A stretch of DNA of 64,000 nucleotides, from NCBI RefSeq assembly GCF_014904705.1, contig NZ_JACZCQ010000001.1, forward strand, positions 372,001 to 436,000, given 5' to 3'. This DNA is from Nisaea sediminum. GTDB taxonomy: Bacteria; Pseudomonadota; Alphaproteobacteria; Thalassobaculales; Thalassobaculaceae. Position numbers and translations under genes: made by a program. Every line of letters begins with the position of its first letter. The stretch's first letter is position 1. Positions 35,379-43,843 of this stretch are shown one piece after another. The notes beneath the pieces were generated by a model. The model worked only from the letters and a program-made list of their open reading frames with translations. It had not been told where the DNA came from and searched no databases.

Positions 35379-38093
35379 ATGGATGAACTACTCAGCGAGT
35401 TCTTGACGGAGACGTCCGAGAGCGTTTCGGAGCTCGATGTCGAACTGGTTCAACTGGAACAGAATCCGAATGACCAGGCTCTTCTCAGCAATATTTTCCG
35501 GCTGGTGCATACGATCAAAGGCACTTGCGGCTTCCTTGGACTGCCGCGCCTCGAGGCCGTTGCGCACGCCGCGGAAAACGTCCTCGGCCGCATCCGCGAC
35601 GGAAGCCTGGAGGTCACGCCGGACGCGATTACGCTGATCCTCGAGTCCTTCGACCGGATCAAGTGGCTGCTGTCTTCCCTGGAAGAAAACGAGGTCGAAC
35701 CGGAAGGTGACGACCAGGATCTGATCGACCGTCTCAACATCGTCGCCGAGGGCGGCGCGCTTGGCGACGACGGCGGAGCCCCCGCGCCGGTGGAAGAGCC
35801 GGCTGCCGAAGAGCCGGAACCCGAGCGCGAGTTGAAGCCGGGCGAGGTCAGCCTCGACGAACTGGAGCGTGCCTTCATGGAAGCGCCTGGTCCCGAAGAC
35901 ATGGCCACCGAAGAGCCGGAAGCCGAGCCTGCGGAAGAACCGGCTGAGCCGGAACCTGCCGCCGAAGCGCCACCTCCGGCCGCGAAAAAGGAAGTCGCCG
36001 TCAGTGGCGGCCAGAGCGTCGCGAAGCAGCCGGAGCAGGACAAGCAGGTCCGTGAATCCGCGGTCGCGAACCAGACGATCCGCGTCAATGTCGACCTGCT
36101 CGAAAACCTGATGACCATGGTCAGCGAGTTGGTGTTGACCCGTAACCAGCTGATGCAGATCTCCCGGAACGAGAAGGACAGCGAGTTCACCGTTCCGTTG
36201 CAGCGTCTGAGCCAGGTCACGTCCGAGCTGCAGGAAGGCGTCATGAAGACGCGCATGCAGCCGATCGGCAATGCTTGGTCGAAGCTGCCGCGCCTGGTCC
36301 GCGATCTCTCGATCGAACTGAACAAGAAGATCGATCTGGTGATGCTCGGTGCCGATACCGAACTCGACCGCCAGGTGCTCGAGCTGATCAAGGATCCGTT
36401 GACCCACATGGTCCGCAATTCGGCCGACCACGGCATCGAAGAAGGTGTCGATCGAGTCGCGGCCGGGAAGCCGGAAGGCGGAACCATCACGCTGAACGCC
36501 TATCACGAAGGCGGTCACATCATCATCGAGATCAAGGACGACGGCAAAGGCCTCGATCCGGAGAAGATCAAGGCCAAGGCGGTCGCCAACGGTCTGGTCG
36601 CCGAGTCCGAAGCCGACTCTCTGTCCGAGCAGCAGATCCAGCAGTTCATCTTCCGTGCGGGCTTCTCGACGGCCGCCCAGGTCACTTCGGTCTCCGGCCG
36701 TGGCGTGGGCATGGACGTCGTGCGCACCAATATCGAGAAGATCGGCGGCACGATCGAGCTGAAGTCGGTTTTCGGCAGGGGCTCGACCTTCATCATCAAG
36801 ATCCCGCTGACCCTGGCCATCGTCTCCGCCCTGATCGTGGAAGCCGGCGGTGAGCGTTTCGCCATCCCGCAGCTCAGCGTCGTGGAACTGGTCCGGGCGT
36901 CGAGCAACAGCGAGCACAAGATCGAGGAAGTCCACGGCACACCGGTTCTGCGCTTGCGCAACCGCCTGCTGCCTCTGGTTTCGCTCCGGCGTCTGCTCCG
37001 GCTCGACGAAGGTGTCGAGGAGATGCCGCAGGAGACCTTCATCGTCGTGCTTCAGATCGGAACCTATTCGGTCGGCATCATGGTGGACCGGGTGTTCGAC
37101 ACCGAGGAAATCGTGGTCAAGCCGGTGGCGCCGATCCTGCGCAATATCACGCTCTTCTCCGGCAACACCATTCTCGGCGACGGCAGCGTGATCATGATCC
37201 TCGATCCGAACGGGATCGCCGCCGCCAGCGGAGAGCTCAAGATGGTCGACGAGGATGCCAAGGATACCGCGCGTCAACTGGCGCATCGCTCCGACGTCTC
37301 TTCGCTGCTTCTTTTCCGCGCCGGGGGCAAGAGCCCGAAAGCCGTGCCGCTCGCACTGGTTGCGCGCCTGGAAGAGATCGATCTCGCCTCAGTGGAATAT
37401 TCCGAAGGCCGGCCGCTGGTTCAGTATCGCGGTCAGCTCATGCCTCTGATCCCGATGGTCGAAGGCATGGAGCTCGAAAAGGAAGGCCGTCAGCCGGTGC
37501 TCGTCTTCACCGACAACGATCGCTCCATGGGCCTGATCGTCGACGAGATCGTCGATATCGTCGAGGACCGGATCCATATCGAGGTTCGTCCGGATCATCC
37601 CTGGCTCATGGGCAGCGCGGTCATTGCCGGCAAGGCGACCGAAGTCATCGATGCGGGTTACTACCTGACCCAGGCCTATGGCGACTGGTTCGGCTCCGCC
37701 GAGAGCGACAGCCAAGAGCCCGAAGGCTCGCGGCGGGTCCTGCTGGTGGATGACAGCGCGTTCTTCCGCAATCTGATCAAGCCGCTGCTCTCGGTGGCGG
37801 GCTATGACGTGACGATCGCGGAGCATGCGGAAGCCGCTCTCGATCTCTGCGAGAACGGGGCCGATTTCGATGCCATCATCAGCGATATCGAGATGCCTGG
37901 TATGGACGGCTTCGAGCTGACCCGTCGCCTGCGCTCGATCGACCGCTGGCAGGAGACGCCGATCATCGCGCTCTCGTCGCATACGAGCCCGCGTGATCTC
38001 GACCGTGGCCGCGAAGTCGGCTTCACGGACTATATCGCCAAACTTGACCGTGACGCGCTGCTCGAAACGCTGGCGCAAACCATCGACGCGTGA
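35379..38093 (+). CDS. cheA: Chemotaxis histidine kinase CheA, hybrid with C-terminal receiver
   Basis: A 904-residue kinase. Order of domains: HPt (1-105, phospho-His44 in LVHTIKGTCGF); a Glu/Pro-rich linker (about 125-215) in place of a clear CheY/CheB-docking P2 domain; dimerisation helices; HATPase with HMVRNSADHGIE (N box) and DDGKGLDPEK, GRGVGMDVV (G boxes); a CheW-like domain (FAIPQLSVVELVR); a second CheW-like domain (about 640-770); and a receiver (about 785-904) with VDDSAFFRN and phospho-Asp in ISDIEMPGMDG. The receiver may act as a phosphate sink or a feedback input. First gene of cheA-W-Y-B-R; GAGGAAGAGTGGGG precedes the ATG. Confidence 0.96.
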   Translation: MDELLSEFLTETSESVSELDVELVQLEQNPNDQALLSNIFRLVHTIKGTCGFLGLPRLEAVAHAAENVLGRIRDGSLEVTPDAITLILESFDRIKWLLSSLEENEVEPEGDDQDLIDRLNIVAEGGALGDDGGAPAPVEEPAAEEPEPERELKPGEVSLDELERAFMEAPGPEDMATEEPEAEPAEEPAEPEPAAEAPPPAAKKEVAVSGGQSVAKQPEQDKQVRESAVANQTIRVNVDLLENLMTMVSELVLTRNQLMQISRNEKDSEFTVPLQRLSQVTSELQEGVMKTRMQPIGNAWSKLPRLVRDLSIELNKKIDLVMLGADTELDRQVLELIKDPLTHMVRNSADHGIEEGVDRVAAGKPEGGTITLNAYHEGGHIIIEIKDDGKGLDPEKIKAKAVANGLVAESEADSLSEQQIQQFIFRAGFSTAAQVTSVSGRGVGMDVVRTNIEKIGGTIELKSVFGRGSTFIIKIPLTLAIVSALIVEAGGERFAIPQLSVVELVRASSNSEHKIEEVHGTPVLRLRNRLLPLVSLRRLLRLDEGVEEMPQETFIVVLQIGTYSVGIMVDRVFDTEEIVVKPVAPILRNITLFSGNTILGDGSVIMILDPNGIAAASGELKMVDEDAKDTARQLAHRSDVSSLLLFRAGGKSPKAVPLALVARLEEIDLASVEYSEGRPLVQYRGQLMPLIPMVEGMELEKEGRQPVLVFTDNDRSMGLIVDEIVDIVEDRIHIEVRPDHPWLMGSAVIAGKATEVIDAGYYLTQAYGDWFGSAESDSQEPEGSRRVLLVDDSAFFRNLIKPLLSVAGYDVTIAEHAEAALDLCENGADFDAIISDIEMPGMDGFELTRRLRSIDRWQETPIIALSSHTSPRDLDRGREVGFTDYIAKLDRDALLETLAQTIDA

Positions 38094-38100
38094 GGGACTG

Positions 38101-38592
38101 ATGACCGACCTACCTGCGACTCAATCCACCGGGCAAAGCCTTATCGCGCTCGGCGAGCTGAAACAGTTCGTCTCGATCATGATCGGCAAACAGCTCTTCG
38201 GAATTCCGGTGCTTCAGGTGCATGATGTGCTTGGACCGCAGCGGATCACCCGGATCCCGCTCTCTCCGAAAGAAGTGGCCGGATCTCTCAATCTGCGTGG
38301 CAGGATCGTTACCGCGATCGATATCCGCAGCCGTCTGAACATGCCGCCGAGGTCCGACGACCAAGAAGGCATGAGCGTGGTCGTCGAGGACCAGGGCGAG
38401 CTTTACAGCCTGATGGTAGACTCGGTCGGCGAGGTGCTCTCGCTCGACGAGGCGACCTTTGAGCAGCACCCCTCGACGCTTGGCGAGAATATCCGGGAGG
38501 TCTCGACCGGAATCTATCGTCTGGATAGCAGTCTTCTGGTTGTTTTTGATGTGCCGTCGCTTTTGCGGTTCCAGGGTGAGGAAGCGGCCTAG
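38101..38592 (+). CDS. cheW: Chemotaxis coupling protein CheW
   Basis: A 163-residue CheW with the SH3-like CheW fold: KQFVSIMIGKQLFGIPVLQV near residue 22, then LNLRGRIVTAIDIRSRL and the VDSVGEVL segment near 105. It links chemoreceptors to CheA. ATG at 38101 lies seven bases after the cheA stop. It is the second gene of the chemotaxis operon. Confidence 0.95.
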   Translation: MTDLPATQSTGQSLIALGELKQFVSIMIGKQLFGIPVLQVHDVLGPQRITRIPLSPKEVAGSLNLRGRIVTAIDIRSRLNMPPRSDDQEGMSVVVEDQGELYSLMVDSVGEVLSLDEATFEQHPSTLGENIREVSTGIYRLDSSLLVVFDVPSLLRFQGEEAA

Positions 38593-38651
38593 AGTGCATC
38601 GCTCGCAAGAGTGTGCGACAATCTACGCGTGACGATTCGCGGAGCTATTAG

Positions 38652-39017
38652 ATGAAGACCTGTCTGATCGTGGATGACTCCAAGGTCGTTCGTATGGTGG
38701 CCCGGAAGATCCTCGAAGAGCTGAAGTTCGAGACTTCCGAAGCCGAAGATGGACAGATTGCGCTGGACGTCTGCAAAGCCGAACTTCCCGATGCCGTACT
38801 GCTTGACTGGAACATGCCGGTGATGAGCGGGATCGATTTTCTGCGCGAACTCCGAAAACTTCCGGAAGGTGACCGGCCGCTGGTGGTCTTCTGCACTACG
38901 GAAAACGACATGGCCCACATCCAGGAAGCGCTGGCCGCCGGTGCGAACGAGTACATCATGAAACCGTTCGACAGCGAGATCATTGAAACCAAGTTTTCTC
39001 AGATCGGGTTGTTGTAG
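38652..39017 (+). CDS. cheY: Chemotaxis response regulator CheY
   Basis: A 121-residue single-domain receiver. The acidic pair is D8/D9, phospho-acceptor D52 lies in LLDWNMPVMSG, the switch Thr in FCTTEND, and Lys104 in YIMKPFD. Phosphorylated by CheA, it would bind the flagellar switch. The stop is followed at once by the cheB ATG, so the pair is tightly coupled. Confidence 0.95.
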   Translation: MKTCLIVDDSKVVRMVARKILEELKFETSEAEDGQIALDVCKAELPDAVLLDWNMPVMSGIDFLRELRKLPEGDRPLVVFCTTENDMAHIQEALAAGANEYIMKPFDSEIIETKFSQIGLL

Positions 39018-40199
39018 ATGCGCGGACCTATTACGTCCGCGGCGTCAAAACCGCGGTCGAATGACCCGTACCGAGTCATGCTCGTGGATGATTCCGCGGT
39101 GATCCGCGGGCTCTTTACCCGATTTCTCGAGGCCGATCCGGACGTCAAGATCGTCGCATCGGTCGGTGACGGGCAGCGCGCTATCGATACTCTCAAGAAC
39201 AATGACGTCGAGATCATCGTGCTCGACATCGAGATGCCGCGTATGGACGGCATCACCGCGCTTCCGGAACTTCTGAAGGTCGACCCGAAAGTGCAGATCG
39301 TCATGGCATCGACCCTGACGGCACGTAACGCGGAAATCTCCCTGAAGGCATTGTCGCTTGGCGCCCGCGACTATTTGACCAAACCGAGCTCGACCTCCGA
39401 AATGACGGGCGCGGCCGACTTCCCGAGCGATCTTCTGAGCAAGGTGAAGGCTTTCGGTGCGCAGCGCCGCCGCAAGGTGGGCGCGGCCCAGCCGTCGGAT
39501 GCTACCGCACGTACCGCCGTGCCCGGGAAGGCGGACGCGACGGCACGGTCGGCCACGGCCCGCCCCGGCGCAACGCGGCCGGCTCCGGCGACATCCGCGC
39601 AGTTCGCGCTCAGAAAGCCGAGCGGCCGGAAGCCGGAGGTGATCGGCATCGGCAGCTCGACCGGCGGCCCGCAGGCCCTCTTCAAGGTGCTGGCCGATAT
39701 TCCGAAAACGATCCGCCAGCCGATCCTGGTCACGCAGCATATGCCGCCGACCTTTACGACGATCCTGGCGGAGCACATCACGAAATCCTCGGGCTGGGTC
39801 TGTTCGGAAGCAAAAACGGGCGATGTGGTGGCGCCGGGGCGAATCTATCTGGCACCGGGCGGTTATCACATGACCGTGAAAACGGAAGGCACCGAAAAGG
39901 TGATCGCGCTCAATCAGGAGCCGCCGGAGAATTTCTGCCGTCCGGCAGTGGATCCGATGATGCGCAGCCTGATCAAGGCCTATGGCCGCGTGCTTGCGGT
40001 GATATTGACCGGGATGGGGCATGACGGTCGCGAGGGGTGCCGCGCAGTTGTCGAGGCCGGCGGCGACGTGATTGCCCAGGACGAGATGACGAGTGTGGTC
40101 TGGGGCATGCCGGGAGCGGTTGCGCAAGCGGGATTGTGCTGCGAAGTTCTCCCGGTTACGGATATCGGCGCCAGCGTCCAGCGGTTGGCGAGGGGGTAG
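39018..40199 (+). CDS. cheB: Chemotaxis methylesterase/glutamine deamidase CheB
   Basis: A 393-residue protein. The receiver (residues about 17-140) has phospho-Asp70 in VLDIEMPRMDG. A 60-residue Ala/Thr/Arg/Pro-rich linker (about 150-210) follows. The methylesterase domain has GIGSSTGGPQAL (catalytic Ser), VTQHMPP (His) and LTGMGHDG (Asp). It removes methyl groups from chemoreceptor glutamates. The linker is longer than in E. coli CheB. No adjacent receptor or CheD gene is seen. Confidence 0.96.
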   Translation: MRGPITSAASKPRSNDPYRVMLVDDSAVIRGLFTRFLEADPDVKIVASVGDGQRAIDTLKNNDVEIIVLDIEMPRMDGITALPELLKVDPKVQIVMASTLTARNAEISLKALSLGARDYLTKPSSTSEMTGAADFPSDLLSKVKAFGAQRRRKVGAAQPSDATARTAVPGKADATARSATARPGATRPAPATSAQFALRKPSGRKPEVIGIGSSTGGPQALFKVLADIPKTIRQPILVTQHMPPTFTTILAEHITKSSGWVCSEAKTGDVVAPGRIYLAPGGYHMTVKTEGTEKVIALNQEPPENFCRPAVDPMMRSLIKAYGRVLAVILTGMGHDGREGCRAVVEAGGDVIAQDEMTSVVWGMPGAVAQAGLCCEVLPVTDIGASVQRLARG

Positions 40200-40205
40200 G
40201 CTGGT

Positions 40206-41042
40206 ATGAACAGCTCAGATTTCGAATTCCTGTCCAGTCTGCTGTACAAACAGTCGGGTCTCGTTCTCACTCCCGACAAGGGGTATCTGCTTGAAACGCG
40301 GCTGCAGCCGGTTGCACGTAGCCACGGACTGAGTTCCATCGAACAGATCGTGTCGACGCTTCGTTCCCGGCGGGACGAGCGGCTGGTCAATTCCATCACC
40401 GACGCGATGACCACGAACGAGTCCCTGTTTTTCCGCGATCGGACTCCCTTCGAACAGTTCAAGACCGTCGTGCTGCCCAAGCTGCTTGAGACGCGGGCGG
40501 CGAAGAAGCAGATCCGGATCTGGAGCGCGGCCTGCTCATCGGGGCAGGAGCCGTATTCGCTGTCCATGATCCTAGACGAATTGTCTGCCAAGCTCGCCGG
40601 CTGGCGCATCGAGATCATCGCCACGGACATTTCCAGCGAGATGATCGCGCGTGCCCGCTCCGGCATCTATTCCCAGTTCGAAGTGCAGCGCGGTCTGCCG
40701 GTCCAGCTGCTGGTGAAGTATTTCCAGCAGGACGGGGATCGCTGGCAGCTGAACGAGAAGATCCGCCGGATGGTGACCTTCCGCGAGTTCAATCTGTTGC
40801 AGGATCCGCGCGCCCTCGGCAATTTCGACGTCGTGTTCTGCCGCAACGTGCTGATCTATTTCGATCAGAACACCAAGCGTCAGGTGCTTGACGGGATCTC
40901 CCGGCAAATGGCGCCTGACGGGTATCTCTATCTTGGCGGGGCGGAAACCGTGATCAGCATCACGGACAAGTTCCAGCCGGTGAAGGGGCAGAGGGGCATG
41001 TATATGCCGACCGGCGCCGGAGGTCAGAAGGCCGCGATCTGA
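40206..41042 (+). CDS. cheR: Chemotaxis protein methyltransferase CheR
   Basis: A 278-residue SAM-dependent methyltransferase that methylates receptor glutamates. The N-terminal helical domain (residues 1-75) has SSLLYKQSGL; the catalytic domain has TTNESLFFRD, RIWSAACSSGQEPYS (SAM motif I), ATDISSEMI and FDVVFCRNVLIYFD. A C-terminal pentapeptide-like tether partner for receptors is not in this window. It is the last gene of the chemotaxis operon and ends at a bidirectional terminator. Confidence 0.96.
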   Translation: MNSSDFEFLSSLLYKQSGLVLTPDKGYLLETRLQPVARSHGLSSIEQIVSTLRSRRDERLVNSITDAMTTNESLFFRDRTPFEQFKTVVLPKLLETRAAKKQIRIWSAACSSGQEPYSLSMILDELSAKLAGWRIEIIATDISSEMIARARSGIYSQFEVQRGLPVQLLVKYFQQDGDRWQLNEKIRRMVTFREFNLLQDPRALGNFDVVFCRNVLIYFDQNTKRQVLDGISRQMAPDGYLYLGGAETVISITDKFQPVKGQRGMYMPTGAGGQKAAI

Positions 41043-41074
41043 CGCCGCAGCCGCTGGGCTGTTCGGGACATGAA

Positions 41075-41109
41075 AAAAGGGGCTGGCTCCGATCGGGCCA
41101 GCCCCTTTT
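41075..41109. terminator. Bidirectional Rho-independent terminator between cheR and ctrA
   Basis: A GC-rich stem GGGGCTGGC / GCCAGCCCC is extended by four A-T pairs (AAAA/TTTT), with a loop around CGATC. T-runs lie on the 3' side in both directions. It sits between the convergent ends of cheR (+) and ctrA (-) and should stop both. Confidence 0.9.
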
Positions 41110-41134
41110 CATTGATCGGTCGGAAAGAGCGCGG

Positions 41135-41857
41135 TTATTCGGCCGGCTCCTTGACCTTCTTGCTCTGCGACGCGGTCTCGGCTTCCGGATCGCGCAACAC
41201 ATAGCCGCGGCCCCACACCGTTTCGATGTAGTTGGCACCGCCGGTCGCCTTCGAGAGCTTTTTCCGCAGCTTGCAGACGAACACGTCGATGATCTTCAGT
41301 TCGGGTTCGTCGATGCCGCCATAGAGATGGTTCAGGAACATCTCCTTGGTCAGCGTCGTGCCCTTGCGCAGGGAGAGCAGTTCGAGGATCGCGAATTCCT
41401 TGCCGGTGAGGTGGACCGGCTTGCCGTCGACCTCGGCGCTCCGGGTCGTGAGATTGACCGAAATCGGCCCGGTCTCGATGACCGAGTCGGAGTGGCCTTT
41501 AGAACGGCGGATGATCGCCTGCATCCGGGCGATCAGCTCGCGCCGGTCGAACGGCTTGGTGAGATAATCGTCGGCACCGAATCCGAGGCCTTTGATCTTG
41601 TTGTCCATTTCGGACAGGCCGGAGAGAATCAGGATCGGCGTCTCGACCTTCGAGCTGCGCAGACGGCGGAGGACCTCATACCCGTCGAGGTCCGGCAGCA
41701 TCAGGTCGAGCAGGATGATGTCGTAATCGTACAGGCGGCCGATTTCCAGACCGTCCTCTCCGTGCTCGGTAACGTCGACGACAAAACCTTCGGACTTCAG
41801 CATCAGTTCGATGCTTTGCGCGGTCGCGGTATCGTCTTCTACCAGGAGTACTCGCAT
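41135..41857 (-). CDS. ctrA: Cell-cycle/motility response regulator CtrA
   Basis: A 240-residue OmpR/PhoB-class regulator. The receiver has E7/D8/D9, phospho-acceptor D51 in [15 protein letters not shown] (same position as Caulobacter CtrA) and Lys in YLTKPFD. The winged-helix domain has [17 protein letters not shown] and [14 protein letters not shown]. CtrA controls flagellar and other genes by binding TTAA-N7-TTAA. In Rhodospirillales it is linked mainly to motility rather than viability. A TTAA-N7-TTTA candidate lies 48 bases upstream. Its phosphodonor ChpT and its inhibitor SciP are also in this window. The C-terminal tail differs from the Caulobacter AA degron: it ends PAE. Confidence 0.96.
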   Translation of the reverse strand: MRVLLVEDDTATAQSIELMLKSEGFVVDVTEHGEDGLEIGRLYDYDIILLDLMLPDLDGYEVLRRLRSSKVETPILILSGLSEMDNKIKGLGFGADDYLTKPFDRRELIARMQAIIRRSKGHSDSVIETGPISVNLTTRSAEVDGKPVHLTGKEFAILELLSLRKGTTLTKEMFLNHLYGGIDEPELKIIDVFVCKLRKKLSKATGGANYIETVWGRGYVLRDPEAETASQSKKVKEPAE

Positions 41858-41904
41858 GGGACCCTCCCTAATTTTTGCTCATTATAAACGTTAACGCCGT
41901 TAGA

Positions 41905-41919
41905 TAAACAAACGGTTAA
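41905..41919 (-). promoter_or_regulatory. Candidate CtrA box upstream of ctrA
   Basis: On the minus strand the sequence reads TTAA, CCGTTTG, TTTA: a CtrA full site (TTAA-N7-TTAA) with one mismatch. It lies about 48 bases before the ctrA ATG, in the shared gap with fliI-fliJ. A second GTTAAC at 41890-41895 lies 25 bases away. CtrA autoregulation is known in Caulobacter; this is a position-plausible match, not proof. Confidence 0.4.
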
Positions 41920-41992
41920 CCTATGGCTCCGCCCGTCGAAAACGTGCCAGAAGGCCAGGTTGATGATAGACTTTATTAACTAGATGGCGAAC

Positions 41993-42014
41993 GGCCTGCG
42001 GAAAGGCCTTTTTT
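41993..42014 (+). terminator. Attenuator-like hairpin with T-run in the fliI leader
   Basis: GGCCT-GCGGAA-AGGCC followed directly by six T residues, ending 20 bases before the fliI start. The stem is only five pairs but almost all GC. The position, inside a leader and pointing into fliI, suggests partial termination or attenuation of fliI-fliJ rather than an end-of-gene terminator. Confidence 0.45.
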
Positions 42015-42033
42015 CTCTGCTGGAGAGCGTCAA

Positions 42034-43395
42034 GTGGCGACTGCCCTCGGAAATCTCGCATCCGAAATCGACAAGATTGCCGAGTTCCGGCTCTACGGCC
42101 GGGTGACTGCCGTTCTGGGAATGATGGTCGAGGTCGGCGGCGTCGACCGCGCACTTTCGATCGGGGACCGTCTGCATCTCCAGGCGCGGAGCGGGACGCG
42201 GGTGAGCTGCGAGATCGTCGGCTTCAAGGACGGTCGCGCCCTTGCGATGCCGTTCGGGTCGTTGGACGGCATCGGCATCGGCAGCCGCGCGGAAATCTCC
42301 GATGCTGCCCCCGTGATCTTTCCGCACGAGGGCTGGCTCGGCAGGGTCGTGAATGCCATGGGCGAGCCGGTGGACGGCAAGGGCCCGCTCGGTGACGGTC
42401 CGAAAGGCTGCCCGGTGAAGACGCCTCCGCCGCCGGCCCATGCCCGTCAGCGGGTCGGGGAGAAGCTCGATCTCGGGGTTCGCGCGATCAACACCTTCAT
42501 CTCGGTCTGCAAGGGCCAGCGTATGGGCATCTTCGCCGGTTCCGGGGTCGGCAAGTCGATGCTGATGTCGATGATCGCCCGCTTCACCCAGAGCGAGGTG
42601 AACGTGATCGGGCTGATCGGCGAGCGCGGGCGCGAGGTGCAGGAATTCATCCAGGATTACCTCGGCGAGGAAGGCCTTGCCCGCAGCGTCGTGGTGGTCG
42701 CGACCTCGGACGAATCGCCTCTTATGCGGCGACAGGCGGCGCACCTGACCCTTGCGGTCGCGGAATATTTCCGCGACGAGGGCAAGACCGTCATGTGCAT
42801 GATGGACAGCGTGACCCGTTTCGCTATGGCGCAGCGCGAGATTGGCCTTGCGACGGGTGAACCGCCCGCTTCGAAGGGCTATACGCCAACCGTTTTCGCC
42901 GAGCTGCCGAAACTGTTGGAACGGGCGGGTCCGGGTACGGGCGAGGGGACGATCACCGGCCTTTTCACTGTGCTGGTCGAGGGCGACGATCACAACGAGC
43001 CGATCTCCGACGCCGTGCGCGGGATCATCGACGGACATATCGTGCTGGATCGCGGGATCGCGGACCGCGGGCGCTATCCCGCCATCAACGTGCTCCGAAG
43101 CGTGTCGCGGACCATGCCGGACTGCAACACGGCCGAGGAAAACGCGCTGGTGCGGCGTGCTCGGTCCCTCATGGCGACCTACGAGAACATGGCGGACATG
43201 ATTCGGCTCGGCGCCTATCGCCGAGGCAGCGACCCGGAAGTTGACGAGGCAATCCTCTATCATGACTCCCTCGAGCGATTTCTCTCGCAAGACAAGAACG
43301 AGGCTGCGACGCTCGAGGCCGGATACGATCAGCTCGATGCGATCCTCTCGATGATCGGCGACGCGTCTCCCGTACCGGAAGACGAAGACGATTAG
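42034..43395 (+). CDS. fliI: Flagellar export ATPase FliI
   Basis: A 453-residue F1-ATPase beta-like enzyme of the flagellar type III secretion system, acting in the cytosol below the export gate. Walker A is FAGSGVGKSMLM near residue 170, Walker B CMMDSVTRFAMAQ near 255, with GEPPASKGYTPTVFAELPKL following. Start codon is GTG; there is no good ATG upstream in frame. It forms an operon with fliJ and faces the leftward fli/flh cluster. An attenuator-like hairpin precedes it. Confidence 0.95.
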   Translation: MATALGNLASEIDKIAEFRLYGRVTAVLGMMVEVGGVDRALSIGDRLHLQARSGTRVSCEIVGFKDGRALAMPFGSLDGIGIGSRAEISDAAPVIFPHEGWLGRVVNAMGEPVDGKGPLGDGPKGCPVKTPPPPAHARQRVGEKLDLGVRAINTFISVCKGQRMGIFAGSGVGKSMLMSMIARFTQSEVNVIGLIGERGREVQEFIQDYLGEEGLARSVVVVATSDESPLMRRQAAHLTLAVAEYFRDEGKTVMCMMDSVTRFAMAQREIGLATGEPPASKGYTPTVFAELPKLLERAGPGTGEGTITGLFTVLVEGDDHNEPISDAVRGIIDGHIVLDRGIADRGRYPAINVLRSVSRTMPDCNTAEENALVRRARSLMATYENMADMIRLGAYRRGSDPEVDEAILYHDSLERFLSQDKNEAATLEAGYDQLDAILSMIGDASPVPEDEDD

Positions 43396-43403
43396 GATGA
43401 GCC

Positions 43404-43820
43404 GTGAGCCAGTTCGAACAACTCGTCCGCCTCAGAACCTGGGAACTTGACGAAAAGCGCCGCGCGATGGGCGCTCTGCTTGCGGAGGAAGCTGCGCTCC
43501 TTGCGGAATCCGAGGCTATGGAGCGAGAGTTCGAGAGGGAAAAGCAGGCCGCCGGCGCTTCTCTGGAAGCGCGCCGGACACTTGAAGGCTACATGGTGCA
43601 TTTCAAGCAGCGCGAACAAGCCCTTGCCGGACGTATCGCGGCGAAGCGCACGGAGATCGATGCCGCCAACGAGGAGGTCCTCGACGCCTACCAGGAACTC
43701 CGCAAGGCCGAAGCGGCCGAGGAACAGCATGCCGCCCGGGAAGCGGAGCGGGTCGCCCGGCTTGAGCAGATGGAACTCGACGAGATTGCGCTCAACATCA
43801 TGAAGCGGCGCGAAAGGTAG
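43404..43820 (+). CDS. fliJ: Flagellar export chaperone FliJ
   Basis: A 138-residue, highly charged, almost entirely helical protein with long Glu/Arg/Ala heptad stretches, fitting the coiled-coil FliJ that sits in the FliI ring and promotes export. Sequence conservation in FliJ is low, so the call leans on size, coiled-coil character and position eight bases after fliI. Start is GTG after AGGATGAGCC. Confidence 0.85.
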   Translation: MSQFEQLVRLRTWELDEKRRAMGALLAEEAALLAESEAMEREFEREKQAAGASLEARRTLEGYMVHFKQREQALAGRIAAKRTEIDAANEEVLDAYQELRKAEAAEEQHAAREAERVARLEQMELDEIALNIMKRRER

Positions 43821-43835
43821 CGCTTCGGGAGCGCT
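43819..43835. other. GC hairpin between convergent fliJ and FliK-like genes
   Basis: AGCGCT-TCGGG-AGCGCT forms a six-pair stem at the end of fliJ. There is no T-run, so it is at best a weak terminator; the convergent gene stop is only about ten bases away. Confidence 0.35.
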
Positions 43836-43843
43836 CCAGCCGT

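Noticed and set aside
35388-37286. Long open frame (632 codons) antisense to cheA
   Set aside because: No ribosome site or domain; composition is that of a shadow of the cheA frame.
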